This document shows, in pieces, positions 51,619 to 60,608 of a stretch of DNA of 64,000 bases (its first letter is position 1; every line of letters begins with the position of its first letter). Below the pieces are notes generated by a model. That model made no database searches. It was not told where the DNA came from and was given only the letters and a program-made list of their open reading frames with translations. Location: positions 124,001 to 188,000 of the forward strand of contig NZ_JBPKBI010000012.1 in assembly GCF_051388935.1 (NCBI RefSeq). The letters are read 5' to 3'. A program made the translations under genes and the position numbers. Source of the stretch: Yinghuangia sp035454725. GTDB taxonomy: Bacteria; Actinomycetota; Actinomycetes; Streptomycetales; Streptomycetaceae.

Positions 51619-52779
51619 ATGGAGGCAAGCGACCTCTCCGAGGTGCTGGCGAGTGTCCGCCGCTTCGTCCGGGACCGGGTGGTGCCGGCCGAGACGGAGA
51701 TCGAGGAGACGGACGCCATCCCGGACGGGCTCCGGGCCCAGGCCGCCGACATGGGGCTCTTCGGCTTCGCGATACCCGAGATGTACGGCGGCCTGGGCCT
51801 GACGATGAGTCAGGAAGTCCGTCTTGTTTTCGAACTCGGCTATACGACACCGGCGTTCCGCTCGATGTTCGGTACCAACAACGGCATCGCCGGTCACGTT
51901 CTGCTGGAGGGCGCCGACGACGCGCAGAAGAAGGCGTACCTCCCGAAGTTGGCTTCCGGGGAGTGGACCGCGTCCTTCGCCCTCACCGAGGAGGGGGCCG
52001 GCTCCGACCCGGCGGGGCTGGCGACGTCGGCGCGCCGGGACGGCGACCACTGGGTGATCAACGGGGCCAAGCGCTTCATCACCAACGCGCCCGTCGCCGA
52101 TGTGTTCATGGTGTTCGCGCGGACCGACGCGTCGGCGCAAGGCGGCGCGGGCATCAGTGCGTTCATGGTCGAGCGCGACGCCGCCGGGCTGCGGGTCGGG
52201 CCGAAGGACGCCAAGATGGGCCAGGCCGGGGCGTGGACCGCCGACGTCTATCTCGACGACGTACGCGTGGGTCCGGGAGCGCTGATCGGCGGGGAAGCGG
52301 GGCTGGGCCGCGGTTATGCGACCGCCATGCGCTGCCTGGCACACGGGCGCATCCACATCGCGGCACTGTGCGTCGGCTTGTCGGAACGCCTGGTGGACGA
52401 ATCGGTCGCGTACGCGGCCACTCGGGTCCAGGGTGGCGGCCCGATCGGCGAACACCAGTTGGTGCAGGGGCTGTTGGCGGACTCCGCGACCGACCTGTAC
52501 GCGGCGCGGGCGCTGGTCAAGGAGACCGCGGCCGCGTTCGACGACGGCAGCGACACGCGCATCGGTCCTTCGTGCGCCAAGTACTTCGCTTCCGAGGCGG
52601 TCGGCCGCATCGCGGACCGGGCCGTGCAGATCCACGGCGGCGCGGGTTACATGCGCGGGGTGCCCGTCGAGCGCTTCTACCGGGACGCGAGGCTGTTCCG
52701 CATCTACGAAGGCACCAGCCAGATCCAGCAGTTGGTGATCGCCCGGCAACTTGTGCGCGGTGCGTCGAGCGGGAGTTGA
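51619..52779 (+). CDS. Acyl-CoA dehydrogenase
   Basis: Flavoenzyme of 386 residues with the complete family pattern: FALTEEGAGSDPAGL, WVINGAKRFITNA, QIHGGAGYMRGVPVERFYRDAR and catalytic Glu364 in RIYEGTSQIQQ. This is a homotetrameric-type enzyme, unlike the pair at 44653/45915. AAGAAGG lies 9 nt before ATG 51619; GTG 51613 is too close. It is probably co-transcribed with the thiolase. Confidence 0.93.
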   Translation: MEASDLSEVLASVRRFVRDRVVPAETEIEETDAIPDGLRAQAADMGLFGFAIPEMYGGLGLTMSQEVRLVFELGYTTPAFRSMFGTNNGIAGHVLLEGADDAQKKAYLPKLASGEWTASFALTEEGAGSDPAGLATSARRDGDHWVINGAKRFITNAPVADVFMVFARTDASAQGGAGISAFMVERDAAGLRVGPKDAKMGQAGAWTADVYLDDVRVGPGALIGGEAGLGRGYATAMRCLAHGRIHIAALCVGLSERLVDESVAYAATRVQGGGPIGEHQLVQGLLADSATDLYAARALVKETAAAFDDGSDTRIGPSCAKYFASEAVGRIADRAVQIHGGAGYMRGVPVERFYRDARLFRIYEGTSQIQQLVIARQLVRGASSGS

Positions 52780-52793
52780 CCCGCGACGGGGTC

Positions 52794-53402
52794 TCAGGTC
52801 TTGGTGCCCGCCGGGCGCCTCAGGCCGAGGAACAGCAGGTCGCACAGGCCGTCCGCCTCCTCCGGCCGCACGGCCTCCGGGCTGTGCGCGAGCGCCCGGT
52901 AGAGCAGGGTGCCCACGACAGCGTCGGCGGCGGCTTCGAGGTCGGCGTCCGGGCGCAGTTGGCCCTCGCGCACGCCGGCCGCCAAACGTGCGACCAGGTG
53001 CTCCCGGGCGGGGCCGGTGAGCCGACGGTAGAGCCGCAGCGCGTCGCTCTCGCGGTCCGCAGCAGCAGCCGCGAGGCCGCGGATCAGCGCGGTGTTGGCC
53101 GGGTCGTCGAGTTGCCCGAAAATCGCGCGCACCCATGCGCGCAGATCGGCCTCGACGTCTCCGGTGTCGCCGGGGGCGCCGCCCTCGGCGACCAGGTATC
53201 CGGCCAGGACGGCTTCGGCGACGACGGCCGCCTTGGAGGGCCACCACCGGTAGACGGTCTGCTTGCCCACTCCGGCCCGCGCGGCGATCGCGTCCATCGT
53301 CATCCGCTCGTAGCCGCCGGACGTCAGCAGGTCGCGGGCGGACTCCAGGATGGCCTGGTGCGCTTGGTCGCTGCGCGGCCGTCCGCGCTGTTTGCCTGAC
53401 AT
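52794..53402 (-). CDS. TetR family regulator
   Basis: TetR-type regulator of 202 residues starting with the RGRPR arm seen in many members: AILESARDLLTSGGYERMTM, DAIAARAGVGKQTVYRWW, PSKAAVVAEAV, then the C-terminal domain RAWVRAIFGQLDDPANTALIRGL typical of the TetR_C_11-like group. ATG 53402 or 53408 is possible; neither has a strong ribosome binding site. Divergent from the SDR at 53466, with a palindrome between. Confidence 0.88.
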   Translation of the reverse strand: MSGKQRGRPRSDQAHQAILESARDLLTSGGYERMTMDAIAARAGVGKQTVYRWWPSKAAVVAEAVLAGYLVAEGGAPGDTGDVEADLRAWVRAIFGQLDDPANTALIRGLAAAAADRESDALRLYRRLTGPAREHLVARLAAGVREGQLRPDADLEAAADAVVGTLLYRALAHSPEAVRPEEADGLCDLLFLGLRRPAGTKT

Positions 53403-53429
53403 GCGCATGAGCGTAGACGTCCGCCGCCA

Positions 53430-53456
53430 TTTACAAAACGAATCGTCTCGAAATAT
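53430..53456. promoter_or_regulatory. Divergent promoter/operator of TetR and SDR
   Basis: AAAACGA-A-TCGTCTC (53435-53449) has the ACGA/TCGT core common to TetR sites, with 5 of 7 positions symmetric per arm. It sits between TTTACA (53430-53435) and an AAATAT segment (53451-53456). Transcripts of the SDR would be nearly leaderless. Confidence 0.4.
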
Positions 53457-53465
53457 GGTGCGGCC

Positions 53466-54293
53466 ATGGACAGGGACGTCACAGTCATCATCGGCATCGG
53501 CGGTATGGGCCAGGCGATCGCTCGCCGAACCGGCAGCGGTCGCAAGCTGCTTCTCGCCGACTTCAACGAGGACGCACTGCACGAGGTGGCCGGCCGGCTG
53601 CGCGACGAGGGCCACGACGTCGCCGCCCGGACCGTCGACGTCGCCGACCACGACTCGGTTCGCGGCCTGGCGGACGCCGCCGCCGAGCTGGGGCCCGTCA
53701 CGCGCGTCGCGCACACCGCGGGCCTGTCCCCCACACAGGCGTCCGCGGACCGGATCCTGCGTGTGGACCTGCTCGGTGTTGCCCTCGTACTTGAGGAGTT
53801 CGCGCGGGTGGTCGCGCGCGGCGGCGCCGGTGTCGTCATCGCGAGCATGGCCGGGCACATGGCAGCGGGGCTTCCGGCCGAACACGAGGCCGCGCTCGCA
53901 CGGACCGCGACCGACGAACTGCTCAAACTGCCCTTCCTGGCACCGGCCGTGCTGAGCGACCCGGGGGCCGCGTACGCGCTGGCCAAGCGCGCCAATGCGC
54001 TCCGCGTGCAGGCCGCAGCCGGTGCGTGGGGCGAACGCGGCGCGCGCGTGAACTCGATCAGCCCCGGCGTCATCGCCACACCCATGGGCCATCAGGAGCT
54101 GGACGGTGAAAGCGGGCAGAGCATGCGGATGCTGGTCGACATGTCCGCCACCCGGCGCCTCGGCACCCCCGACGACATCGCCGGCGCGGCGGCCTTCCTG
54201 CTGGGCCCCGACTCGGCCTTCGTCACCGGCACCGACCTGCTCGTCGACGGAGGAGCGGTCGCCGCCGTCCGCGCACTGGCCCCGGCCGGATGA
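53466..54293 (+). CDS. Short-chain dehydrogenase/reductase
   Basis: SDR of 275 residues with an atypical cofactor loop, GIGGMGQAIA in place of TGxxxGxG, and LLADFNEDAL (Asp for NAD). Catalytic Ser is in IASMAG; Tyr/Lys in AYALAKRAN; ends GTDLLVDGGA. The insertion containing HMAAGLPAEHEAAL before the active site is longer than usual. Probably controlled by the divergent TetR gene. The substrate may be a 3-hydroxyacyl or sterol-like alcohol given the neighbours (inference). Confidence 0.87.
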   Translation: MDRDVTVIIGIGGMGQAIARRTGSGRKLLLADFNEDALHEVAGRLRDEGHDVAARTVDVADHDSVRGLADAAAELGPVTRVAHTAGLSPTQASADRILRVDLLGVALVLEEFARVVARGGAGVVIASMAGHMAAGLPAEHEAALARTATDELLKLPFLAPAVLSDPGAAYALAKRANALRVQAAAGAWGERGARVNSISPGVIATPMGHQELDGESGQSMRMLVDMSATRRLGTPDDIAGAAAFLLGPDSAFVTGTDLLVDGGAVAAVRALAPAG

Positions 54294-54390
54294 CCTTCGC
54301 CACCACAGCCCCGTGGCAGCCGGGCGTCGCCGATGTCCACGGGGTCTCTTTGGGCCCGGCCGAATGACCTTCGCACCACAGAGCCCGTGA
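54281..54390. repeat. Imperfect 35-bp direct repeat at the SDR 3' end
   Basis: 54281-54315 and 54355-54390 both begin CCCGGCCG, contain ATGACCTTCGC and ACCACAG, and end GCCCGTG-like. The first copy includes the SDR stop codon, the second ends just before the esterase ribosome binding site. A local duplication of the gene end. Confidence 0.7.
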
Positions 54391-54399
54391 GAGGGGACG

Positions 54400-55305
54400 A
54401 TGACGAAGCCCTCCTTCCACCACGACCTGCGCCGGGCCCGGTTCATGCCCCGGACCACGCCCGTCGGCCCCAGGTCCCTCGGCCTGATCCGGAAGATGGA
54501 GGCGCGGACCAGGAATCGGCCGCCCTCGAACGGGATGATCGCCCGGGTCAACGCGGACGTGACCGTGCGGGTCTTCCGGCCGGAGTCGGCCGAGTACCCG
54601 ACACCGGCGATGCTGTGGATCCACGGCGGCGGCTACGTGCTCGGCAGCGCCATGCAGGACGACGCAGACTGCCGGAGTCTCGCGCAGCGGCTGGGCATCG
54701 TCGTGGCGTCCGTCGAATACCGGCTCGCCCCCGAACACCCTTTCCCCACGCCGCTGGAGGACTGCTACGCGGCGCTGCTGTGGCTGGCCGTGCAGCCGGA
54801 CGTCAACCCGGAACGCATTGCGATCGGCGGCGCGAGCGCGGGCGGCGGGCTGGCGGCGGCGCTGACGCTTCTGGCGAGGGAACGCGACGCGGTGTCGCCC
54901 GTGATGCAGTTGCTGTCGTACCCGATGCTGGACGACCGGACGACGGCGCGCACCGACATCGACCAGCGGACGCTGCGCATGTGGAACCAGAACAGCAACC
55001 GCATCGGATGGCGCGCCTACCTGGGCGAAATGTCCGGCCCCAACGTCTCCCCGCTGGCCGCGCCCGCCCGGTACAAGGACCTTGCGGGACTTCCGCCCAC
55101 CTGGATCGGCGTCGGGACGAACGACCTGTTCCACGACGAGAACGTGACGTACGCCCAACGCCTTCGCGAGGCCGGCGTCCCCACCACGCTGCACGTGGTC
55201 CCCGGCGCATACCACGCGTTCGACCGCCTGGAGGCCGGGGCCGCGGTCTCCCGCGCCTTCCTGAACGCCCGCACCACGGCACTGCGCGAGGCACTTGCGC
55301 GTTAG
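54400..55305 (+). CDS. Alpha/beta-hydrolase esterase (HSL type)
   Basis: Hydrolase of 301 residues in the hormone-sensitive-lipase family. Oxyanion-hole motif HGGG (WIHGGGYVLG), nucleophile elbow GASAGG, acid Asp in GTNDLFHDEN and His in GAYHAFD make a full set. No signal peptide, so cytosolic. It hydrolyses short-chain or lactone esters in relatives. GAGGGGACG precedes the ATG. Fits between the SDR and the acyl-CoA ligase as a ring-ester opening step (inference). Confidence 0.92.
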   Translation: MTKPSFHHDLRRARFMPRTTPVGPRSLGLIRKMEARTRNRPPSNGMIARVNADVTVRVFRPESAEYPTPAMLWIHGGGYVLGSAMQDDADCRSLAQRLGIVVASVEYRLAPEHPFPTPLEDCYAALLWLAVQPDVNPERIAIGGASAGGGLAAALTLLARERDAVSPVMQLLSYPMLDDRTTARTDIDQRTLRMWNQNSNRIGWRAYLGEMSGPNVSPLAAPARYKDLAGLPPTWIGVGTNDLFHDENVTYAQRLREAGVPTTLHVVPGAYHAFDRLEAGAAVSRAFLNARTTALREALAR

Positions 55306-55373
55306 AAGCCGACACCGGCGACGCCATGGCGCAGGATGCCGTCCCGGCTCCAAGGGTCCTCTCCGACAACGCT

Positions 55374-55442
55374 CACCTCCGCACCTCCGCACCTCCGCAC
55401 CTCCGCACCTCCGCACCTCCGCACCTCCGCACCTCCGCACCT
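55374..55442. repeat. 8-bp tandem repeat, about 8.6 copies
   Basis: CACCTCCG is repeated eight times perfectly from 55374 to 55437 plus CACCT. It lies in the 218-bp spacer between the esterase and the ligase. Because 8 is not a multiple of 3 it is not coding; copy number probably varies between strains and could change spacing or leader structure of the ligase gene. Confidence 0.9.
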
Positions 55443-55523
55443 AAGCCGCGACGCCGTCCGTACGGGCCCGGTTCGACGTCGCCTGACGACCGTGGCACGC
55501 GAGCGCCGAACCGAGGAGCACCT

Positions 55524-57050
55524 GTGCTGGAGATCGACACGTCCACGCGACTGTGGGACCTGGCCGAGCAGCGGGCCGCGCGCGACGGCAGCGCCGAGAT
55601 GCTGGTCGACGAACGAGGACGGCGGCTGACGTTCGCCGAGTTCCGCGACCACTCCGAGCGGATGGCCGAGACGCTCTCCGCCCGGGGCGTCGGGCCGGGG
55701 ACACCGGTGACCTGGCGCCTGCCGACCGTCGTGGAAGCCCTCGTCGTCACGTGCGCGCTGGCCCGGCTCGGTGCCGTACAGAACCCGGTGATGCCCATAT
55801 GCGGCGAGAGGGAACTGCGTTTCATCCTCGCCCGGACGGGGGCCGAGCTGTTCATCACAGCGGAAGGGCAGCTCGGCCTCGACGAGGCGTGGCGGACCGA
55901 CAGGCTCATCACGGACCGTCCCGGCCTCGACGCCCTGGTCGTCGCCGCCGAAGGCCAACCCAGGCGCCGCACCGCGCCGAACTCGGCAGGTCCGGACGAC
56001 GACGTGCGCTGGATCTTCTTCACATCCGGCACCACCGCGGACCCCAAGGGTGCCCGGCACACCGACGCGTCGGTCCTGGCCGCGGCCCAAAGCATGGCGG
56101 TACGCCTCGACTGCACCAAGGCGGACCGTGTCGGCCTGGCGTTCCCCATCGCCCACATCGGCGGCTGCGGCATCTGGCTCGGCGCGGCACTGATCTGCGG
56201 CTGCACGCTGGTACTCGACGCCGCGTTCGAACCCGAGCGGACGAGTCGCTTTTTCCACGCGGAGGAAGTCACCTTGGCGGGGTCGGGGGCCGTCTTCATT
56301 CAGGCGTATCTGGAACTCCAGCGGCGACAGCCCGACACCCCGCTCTTCCCGAAGCTGCGGGCGATGACCGCGGGCGGGTCCGCGCGGCCGATCACCCTGC
56401 ACGCCGACACGAAGCGCGCGTTCGGTGTGCCGGTGCTGTCGGGATACGGCATGACGGAGGCACCGGTACTGGCCATGGCCGGTCCGCACGACCCGGACGA
56501 CACCCTCCACGCGACCGAGGGCCGACCCAAGCCGGACGTACACCTGCGGATCGTCGCCCCGGACGGCCGGGTCCTCGGTGCGGGCGAGGAAGGCGAAATC
56601 CGGGCCAAGGGCCCGCAGGTCATGCGCGGTTACCTGGATGCGTCCCTGACCCGCGACGTCTTCGACGAGGACGGGTACCTCCGCACCGGCGACCTGGGCA
56701 TGCTCGACGAACGCGGCTACCTCACAGTCACCGGACGCCTGAAGGACATCATCATCCGCAAGGGCGAGAACATCAGCGCCCGTGCCCTCGAAGACGCCTT
56801 GGCCTCCCACCAGGCCGTCGCGGACGTCGCCGTCGTCGGCCTCCCCGACGCCGGACGCGGCGAACTCGCCTGCGCGGTGGTCGTGCCGCGCGGCAACGCA
56901 CCGACCCTCGCCGATCTCACGGCGTTTCTGGCCGACCAGGGCCTCCCGCCCCGGCAGTGGCCCGAACGCCTGGAAACAGTCGACACACTCCCGCGCAACG
57001 CCACCGGAAAGGTCCTCAAGACGGAACTCCGCGAGCGCTACACTACGTAG
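55524..57050 (+). CDS. Acyl-CoA ligase (AMP-binding)
   Basis: ANL-superfamily synthetase of 508 residues that activates a carboxylic acid to its CoA thioester with ATP. P-loop FFTSGTTADPKGARH, A5-like GYGMTEAP, Asp/Arg in YLRTGDLG and GRLKDIIIRKGENI, and the C-terminal Lys in PRNATGKVLK are all visible. GTG 55524 has GAGGAG 5 nt upstream. Probably the entry enzyme for the acyl-CoA dehydrogenase/thiolase set. Confidence 0.93.
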   Translation: MLEIDTSTRLWDLAEQRAARDGSAEMLVDERGRRLTFAEFRDHSERMAETLSARGVGPGTPVTWRLPTVVEALVVTCALARLGAVQNPVMPICGERELRFILARTGAELFITAEGQLGLDEAWRTDRLITDRPGLDALVVAAEGQPRRRTAPNSAGPDDDVRWIFFTSGTTADPKGARHTDASVLAAAQSMAVRLDCTKADRVGLAFPIAHIGGCGIWLGAALICGCTLVLDAAFEPERTSRFFHAEEVTLAGSGAVFIQAYLELQRRQPDTPLFPKLRAMTAGGSARPITLHADTKRAFGVPVLSGYGMTEAPVLAMAGPHDPDDTLHATEGRPKPDVHLRIVAPDGRVLGAGEEGEIRAKGPQVMRGYLDASLTRDVFDEDGYLRTGDLGMLDERGYLTVTGRLKDIIIRKGENISARALEDALASHQAVADVAVVGLPDAGRGELACAVVVPRGNAPTLADLTAFLADQGLPPRQWPERLETVDTLPRNATGKVLKTELRERYTT

Positions 57051-57187
57051 CCGTCCGGACATGGAGTGTCTTGCCCCGCCGAGGAACAGCCGCACGGTCA
57101 GGGTGTCGTAACTCCTGCCTCCGACGTGGGTGACATCGGTCCGTCAGCCGACGGTCGCATCCCGGAGTCCCGAGTCCGGCGGTCACG

Positions 57188-57490
57188 GCGGGCCTGAGTC
57201 TGGACGCCGCCTTGGAGGCTGCGCTTCCCGATCCGTCGGGTCATTTGTCCGTCGCGGTACTGGATACGGCCTCCGGTCGCGTCGGCGCCGCGGACGGGGA
57301 GCGGGCGTACGTGTCGGCCAATATCGCGAAGGTCGACATCCTCGCGACACTGCTGCTTCAGGCGCAGGACGCGAACCGGGCTCTGACGGCGGCCGAGCGC
57401 GCCGAGGCCGGTGTGATGATCGAGCACAGCGACAACGCTGCGGCCGACACCTTGTGGAGGCAGGTGGGTGGGGCGTCCGCGCTGCGTGCG
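57188..57490 (+). pseudogene. Serine hydrolase (class A beta-lactamase-like) relic
   Basis: About 100 codons read as the middle of a beta-lactamase-like secreted protein: LSLDAALEAALPDPSGHLSV, VSANIAKVDILATLLLQA and EHSDNAAADTLWRQVGG. The start and signal region and everything after the SDN motif are lost. The catalytic Ser of the SxxK motif is replaced by Asn (ANIAK). A dead fragment next to the LysR gene. Confidence 0.75.
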
Positions 57491-57526
57491 GTAAGGCCGC
57501 CTGCCCGCCCCGTCAGGCCCTTGCGG

Positions 57527-58477
57527 TCAGTTCCCCCGCCGCAGCGGCAGCGGTCGTGCGGGCCACATGCCGGATTTGATCAGGCGGATCGATTCCTCGC
57601 GCATGATCTCGCTGACCCGGGTGGCGAAGCCGCGTGGCAATTCGAGTTGCGAGGTGACGGCGATGCCAAGTTGCTGGGTGAGTTTCGGGTCGCCGAGCGG
57701 GGCGTGGTTGAGTTTTTTCTCGGAGATCTCCTCCGCGCATGCCGAGATCGGGAGGACGGCATATCCGTGGCCTGCTTCGATGAGGTCTTTCGTCACCTGG
57801 AGGGAATCGGTCGCAAATCGCGAAACCAGCTTGATCTTGATACGTAGTGCGGTGTTTTCCAGTGCATTTCTGATTCCGGTCGCAGAGGCCGGGAGAATGA
57901 GCGGGAAATCGGCGAGTTCGGCGAATCCCACCGGGCGATCGGGCCGGAGATCCGAGGTCGTCCCGCCGACGATGACAAGATCCTCCTCCAACAGGTCTCC
58001 GTGGAAGAGCCGGTCGTCGGGCACCGGATTGATCATCGCGATATCGATGGCTCCCTTGAGCATGCCCGTGACGAGGACGTCGGTATTGGCGACGCTCACG
58101 TGGAAGTCCACCCGGGGGAACGCGGCGTTCAGGCTATCCAGAAGTGGTGGAGCCAGGAGCGGTGCGGCCGTCGTCGGGAGGCCCACGTGGAGGCCGCGCT
58201 CGACGCGTGCCAGGGGCGAGCCCACGTAGCGCATGGCGAGTTCGAGTTGCCGCAGCGGCGCGGCGGTGGTCTCGCGCAGGCGTGCGCCTTCCTCGGTGAG
58301 CTCCACGCCGCGCGAGGTTCGCCGGAAGAGGGTGACGCCGAGGTCTTCCTCCAGCAGGCGGACCTGGCGGCTCAGGGCCGGCTGCGCGATCTGCAGGACG
58401 GACGCGGCGCGGTTGATCGAACCCTCTTCGGCGATGCACAGGAAGTACCTGAGACGGTGCGTGTCCACGGCGGACAC
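57527..58477 (-). CDS. LysR family regulator
   Basis: LTTR of 316 residues: N-terminal winged helix LRYFLCIAEEGSINRAASVL / QIAQPALSRQVRLLEEDLGV, then the effector domain (HVGLPTTAAPLLAPPLLDSL; GYAVLPISAC). GTG 58477 follows GAGGTAG closely; GTG 58468 is an alternative. Codon use is a little less GC-rich in its C-terminal half than in neighbours. It is divergent from the SDR at 58637 with a 31-bp palindrome between, the classical LysR arrangement. Confidence 0.9.
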   Translation of the reverse strand: MSAVDTHRLRYFLCIAEEGSINRAASVLQIAQPALSRQVRLLEEDLGVTLFRRTSRGVELTEEGARLRETTAAPLRQLELAMRYVGSPLARVERGLHVGLPTTAAPLLAPPLLDSLNAAFPRVDFHVSVANTDVLVTGMLKGAIDIAMINPVPDDRLFHGDLLEEDLVIVGGTTSDLRPDRPVGFAELADFPLILPASATGIRNALENTALRIKIKLVSRFATDSLQVTKDLIEAGHGYAVLPISACAEEISEKKLNHAPLGDPKLTQQLGIAVTSQLELPRGFATRVSEIMREESIRLIKSGMWPARPLPLRRGN

Positions 58478-58481
58478 CCTA

Positions 58482-58512
58482 CCTCAGCTATACAACGACG
58501 GTATATCTGAGG
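58482..58512. promoter_or_regulatory. LysR operator, interrupted 31-bp palindrome
   Basis: Arms CCTCAG / CTGAGG (58482-58487, 58507-58512) and TATAC / GTATA (58489-58493, 58501-58505) are symmetric around a 7-bp centre. It contains a T-N11-A LTTR box. It starts 5 bp from the LysR start codon, so binding should also autoregulate. Confidence 0.75.
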
Positions 58513-58636
58513 AACGAAAGTTGTATTGGCATGCGCTGCGGGCGCCGCCCTAGCATCGCTGGAAACAACCGCGAGGGTGTATCCCGGCCGTTTCGGCCCG
58601 CCGCACCCGGCCACGGTCGCAGCGAAAGGAATTTTC

Positions 58637-59509
58637 ATGGAGTCGGACGAGCAGAAATGGACCCAGCTCCTGGGTCTTGACCGGCTGCCCACGGACATCA
58701 TCGACAAGCGCGTCAGCGACCTTCTCGACCTGAGTGGCAAAAAGGCGATCGTCACGGGTGCGGGCGGCGACGGGCTGGGGCAGGCGACGGCCAATCGCCT
58801 GGCCGGTTCCGGCGCCGATGTCGCGTTGATAGGCCGGACTTTCTCGAAGGTGGAGAAGCGGGCGAACGAGATCGAGAAGCGCTGGGGCGTGAAGGCCGTC
58901 CCGATTCTCGCGGATCTCTCGGACTGGGACCAGGTCCACCGGGCTGTGCGCGAAAGCAAGGAAGCGCTCGGCGGGCTGGACATCATGGTCAACAACCCCG
59001 TCATGTCCGTGGGCGGTGCGTTCGAGAACCACACCAAGGAAGACATCGACCAGACCGTTCTCGGCAGTCTGACGATGATGATGTACGGCGCCCACGCCGC
59101 GCTGGAGCACTTCCTTCCGCAGGGCTCCGGCCGGATCATCAACATCGGAGCCGTGGGCGGACGCGTCCAGCAGAAGGGCCTGACGGTCTACTGCTCGTGC
59201 AAGGCGGGGGTGATCGGCTTCACCCGCAACCTCGCCCACGAGTTCGCCTCGCGCGGCGTCAATGTCCTCGGTGTGGCGCCCGGCATCATGATCAAGCCGG
59301 ACATGAAGGAGTACATCCTCAACCCGAAGGACGACCGGCAGCGCGCGGGCCGCGATGCGATCTTGAACTCGATCCAGACGCAGGTCCAACTCGGCCGGGT
59401 CTGTCTGCCCGAAGAGGTCGCCAACATGGTCGCGTACCTCGCCTCCGATGCCGCCAACTACATGTGCGGGCAGACCATCGACGTCGCCGGCGGCCAGTGG
59501 ATGGGCTGA
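58637..59509 (+). CDS. Short-chain dehydrogenase/reductase
   Basis: SDR of 290 residues with a 35-residue N-terminal extension (TQLLGLDRLPTDIIDKRVSD) before the cofactor motif TGAGGDGLG. NNPVMS replaces NNAG; catalytic Ser/Gly region NIGAVGG and Tyr/Lys in YCSCK. AAAGGA lies 7 nt before the ATG. Probably the target of the divergent LysR. The extension and motifs differ from the other SDRs here, suggesting a distinct substrate such as a cyclic CoA ester. Confidence 0.88.
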   Translation: MESDEQKWTQLLGLDRLPTDIIDKRVSDLLDLSGKKAIVTGAGGDGLGQATANRLAGSGADVALIGRTFSKVEKRANEIEKRWGVKAVPILADLSDWDQVHRAVRESKEALGGLDIMVNNPVMSVGGAFENHTKEDIDQTVLGSLTMMMYGAHAALEHFLPQGSGRIINIGAVGGRVQQKGLTVYCSCKAGVIGFTRNLAHEFASRGVNVLGVAPGIMIKPDMKEYILNPKDDRQRAGRDAILNSIQTQVQLGRVCLPEEVANMVAYLASDAANYMCGQTIDVAGGQWMG

Positions 59510-59719
59510 CCCGAACATACGGCACACGGGCGGGACGACGACGAAGCCCTGAAGTCACGGCACGGCGGCCGACATTCGCGCACGCTGTCGCGGACGTGCG
59601 CCCGACAGCGGCGCAGTGGGCCTGTGTCGATCCAACACGCTTGTCCCGTACAAGACTTCGCGCCGCATCGACGGCCTGGATTTGTTGACACCCCTGACAT
59701 CGGAGCGTGGGAGCACAAA

Positions 59720-60496
59720 ATGCGCGGACTCGCGGGCAAGACATTCATCGTGGCGGGCGGTGCCACCGGAGTCGGCGCGGGCGCCGCGCACCGGCTCGGC
59801 GAGGAGGGCGCCAACGTCGTGGTTGGCGACATCAACCTCCCGGGCGCCGAGGCCACCGCCGAGAAGATCACCAAGAACGGCGGCACGGCGCTCGCGCTGC
59901 ACTTCGACCTGGCCGACGAGGCGACCGTCGACCGCCTGGTCGCCACGACGGTCGAGACTTTCGGCGCCGTCCACGGTCTGTTCAACGTCGGTGCGGACCT
60001 GTCGCCGGACAACCTCGGGCGCGACAAGTCGGTGCTGGAGAACGACCTCGACGTGTGGCACCGGACGTTGGACGTGAACGTGGTCGGCTACGTGCGCACC
60101 TCGCGGGCCGTGCTTCCGCACCTGCTGGCCAACGAGGGCGGCGGCAGCATCGTCAACTGCTCCTCGGGGGCCGCGGTCAGCGGCGGTGACCGGCTGCGTC
60201 CGGCGTACGCGGCCTCGAAGTCGGCCGTCAACGCCCTCACCCGGCACATCGCGGGCAACTGGGGACCGAAGGGCGTGCGCTGCAACACCGTCATGCCCGG
60301 ACTGGTCATGGGCGAACTCCAGGAAAAGCAAAAGGACTTCGAGCTCCAAAAGCGGTTCATGGACCAGGTCCCCACGACCCGTCTGGGCCGCCCGAGCGAC
60401 CTGGGGGCCGTCGTGGCATTCCTGCTGTCCGACGACGCCGAGTGGATCAACGGCCAGGCCTGGGCCATCGACGGCGGCGCCAATATGCGCGCCTGA
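59720..60496 (+). CDS. Short-chain dehydrogenase/reductase
   Basis: SDR of 258 residues, cofactor motif AGGATGVG, Asp in VGDINLPGA for NAD, catalytic Ser in NCSSGAAVSGG and Tyr/Lys in YAASKSAVN, ending GQAWAIDGGA. It follows the LysR-linked SDR by 210 bp on the same strand and precedes a sulfotransferase-like gene. The ATG is preceded by GGGAG. Confidence 0.9.
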   Translation: MRGLAGKTFIVAGGATGVGAGAAHRLGEEGANVVVGDINLPGAEATAEKITKNGGTALALHFDLADEATVDRLVATTVETFGAVHGLFNVGADLSPDNLGRDKSVLENDLDVWHRTLDVNVVGYVRTSRAVLPHLLANEGGGSIVNCSSGAAVSGGDRLRPAYAASKSAVNALTRHIAGNWGPKGVRCNTVMPGLVMGELQEKQKDFELQKRFMDQVPTTRLGRPSDLGAVVAFLLSDDAEWINGQAWAIDGGANMRA

Positions 60497-60608
60497 CCCG
60501 GACCTGCCGCGCGCCGGACGCCGGCGCCCCGCGACCGACCACGTCAATCCACAACGGGCGCCGCCTCGTCTCCGTGCAGGGACCGGGCGGTCACTGAAGG
60601 GCTTCACC

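Noticed and set aside
55374..55442. CRISPR-like array
   Set aside because: Units are contiguous 8-mers without spacers and no cas genes are present; it is a microsatellite.
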